Assembly: GCA_003518475.1 (NCBI GenBank)
Contig: DOYO01000019.1
Coordinates: 5,119 to 11,268 of the forward strand
Source of the DNA: Acholeplasmataceae bacterium
Lineage (GTDB): Bacteria; Bacillota_I; Bacilli_A; Acholeplasmatales; Acholeplasmataceae
Length of the DNA: 6,150 nucleotides
Reading direction: 5' to 3'
The notes below the pieces were generated by a model. That model had not been told where the DNA came from, searched no databases, and saw nothing but the letters and a program-made list of their open reading frames with translations. Positions within the stretch are counted from its first letter, which is position 1. Each line of letters starts with the position of its first letter. Position numbers and translations under genes: made by a program. Shown here piece by piece: positions 5,398-6,150 of the stretch.

Positions 5398-6150
5398 TTA
5401 TAGTTTGGTATATTCCTTGGCAATTTTAGCAGCCAATCGCGCATTATTGTAGACGAGTTCTAGATTGGCGGCTAAAGATTCTCCGTGTGTCATTTCTTTC
5501 ACCTTGGATAGCAAATAAGGTGTCGTATCCTTGCCCTTGATGCCCTGATCGGATGCACTGGATAAAGCTTGATCGATCACATGGTTTATTTTTTTGGAAT
5601 CCATGCTGAATTCTTTGGGAATCGGATTGGCAATGACCGCTCCGCCTGTCAAGCCAAGACTCCATTTCGCATGAAGGAGTGCTGCAATCTCTTTTGGAGA
5701 AGACATGTTATAATCCAGTTCAAATCCACTTTCACGAGAATAAAAAGCAGGAAGTTCCTTTGTTTGATATCCTAAGACTTCAACGCCTTTGGTTTCCAGG
5801 TATTCAAGGGTCAACCCTAGGTCGAGAATCGATTTCGCGCCGGCGCAGACAACTGCGACGTCAACGTTTGCGAGTTCTTCTAAGTCTCTGGATATATCGA
5901 AGGTTTCTTGAGCTCCCCTGTGCACACCGCCGATGCCTCCGGTAGCGAATATTTTGATTCCAGCCATTTTAGCAACCAGCATGGTTGCTGAAACGGTGGT
6001 CGCTCCTGTCCTCTTTTGAGAGATGGTGAAACCGAAATCACGCTTGCTCACCTTTAAAACATCTTTTTCTTTGGCTAAGAATTCAATTTCATCATGCGTC
6101 AATCCGACTTTGATGATGCCGTTTAAGATGGCGATGGTCGCGGGTACCGC
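5398..6150 (-). CDS. psuG: Pseudouridine-5'-phosphate glycosidase (N terminus off right edge)
   Basis: PsuG cleaves the C-C glycosidic bond of pseudouridine 5'-phosphate to uracil and ribose 5-phosphate, the second step of pseudouridine salvage after a PfkB-type kinase. The visible 250 residues begin AVPATIAILNG and continue through VSKRDFGF, ATGGIGGVHRGAQETFDIS, CAGAKSILDLGLTLEYLET and NPIPKEF. Fragment residues K33, D85 and K106 fall exactly 60 below E. coli K93, D145 (metal) and K166 (Schiff base), as I recall that numbering. About 60 N-terminal residues, including the E31 equivalent, therefore lie outside the window. The frame is open to the edge; a TTG at 6100-6102 is internal. Nothing indicates damage. 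A psuK kinase or nucleoside transporter may lie upstream, unseen. The stop is 48 nt before the channel gene. Confidence 0.96.
   Translation of the reverse strand, partial: AVPATIAILNGIIKVGLTHDEIEFLAKEKDVLKVSKRDFGFTISQKRTGATTVSATMLVAKMAGIKIFATGGIGGVHRGAQETFDISRDLEELANVDVAVVCAGAKSILDLGLTLEYLETKGVEVLGYQTKELPAFYSRESGFELDYNMSSPKEIAALLHAKWSLGLTGGAVIANPIPKEFSMDSKKINHVIDQALSSASDQGIKGKDTTPYLLSKVKEMTHGESLAANLELVYNNARLAAKIAKEYTKL

Noticed and set aside
6100..6102. TTG as start of psuG
   Set aside because: The frame stays open upstream to the window edge and encodes the conserved AVPATIAILNGIIKVGLT stretch, so the TTG is an internal leucine codon.

Overview
The window reads like a low-GC Gram-positive chromosome of the Firmicutes/Mollicutes side (Erysipelotrichia-like or Acholeplasma-like; genus not determinable by eye). 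Grounds: S7 and S12 sequences of that type, strong AGGAG-type ribosome binding sites, a perfect sigma-A promoter, AT-rich intergenic gaps and TAA at all six visible stops. Two coding lines counted by hand gave about 43% G+C. Tryptophan is encoded by TGG and no reading frame needs UGA as a sense codon, so the standard code applies, unlike Mycoplasma or Spiroplasma. All seven genes lie on the minus strand and no plus-strand gene is supported.

Transcription runs from right to left. At the right edge (5398-6150) is pseudouridine-5'-phosphate glycosidase psuG, cut at its N terminus, then a two-TM potassium channel with an RCK domain (4345-5349). A clear intrinsic terminator (4273-4298) closes this unit.

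Next comes an AT-rich gap with a -10 box and an inverted repeat that looks like an operator. It precedes a tightly packed three-gene operon (spacings of +2 and -1 nt): an alpha-oxoamine synthase with serine palmitoyltransferase-type motifs (2997-4187), a short-chain dehydrogenase/reductase (2188-2994) and a compact formate/nitrite-transporter-family channel (1556-2188). A hairpin-plus-U terminator (about 1482-1520) ends it. The first two genes match the first two steps of sphingoid-base synthesis (acyl thioester + amino acid to 3-keto amine, then ketone to alcohol). This is the most interesting part of the window, because sphingolipid genes are unusual in this bacterial group.

The left third is the start of the str operon, rpsL-rpsG-fusA, driven by a consensus promoter (TTGACA, 17 nt, TATAAT). 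A leader of about 115 nt carries three potential hairpins and repeated TCATTGA/TCAATGA heptamers. The S12 protein has a Lys/Pro/Gly/Ala-rich C-terminal extension. fusA runs off the left edge. No mobile element, CRISPR array, tRNA or rRNA was seen.
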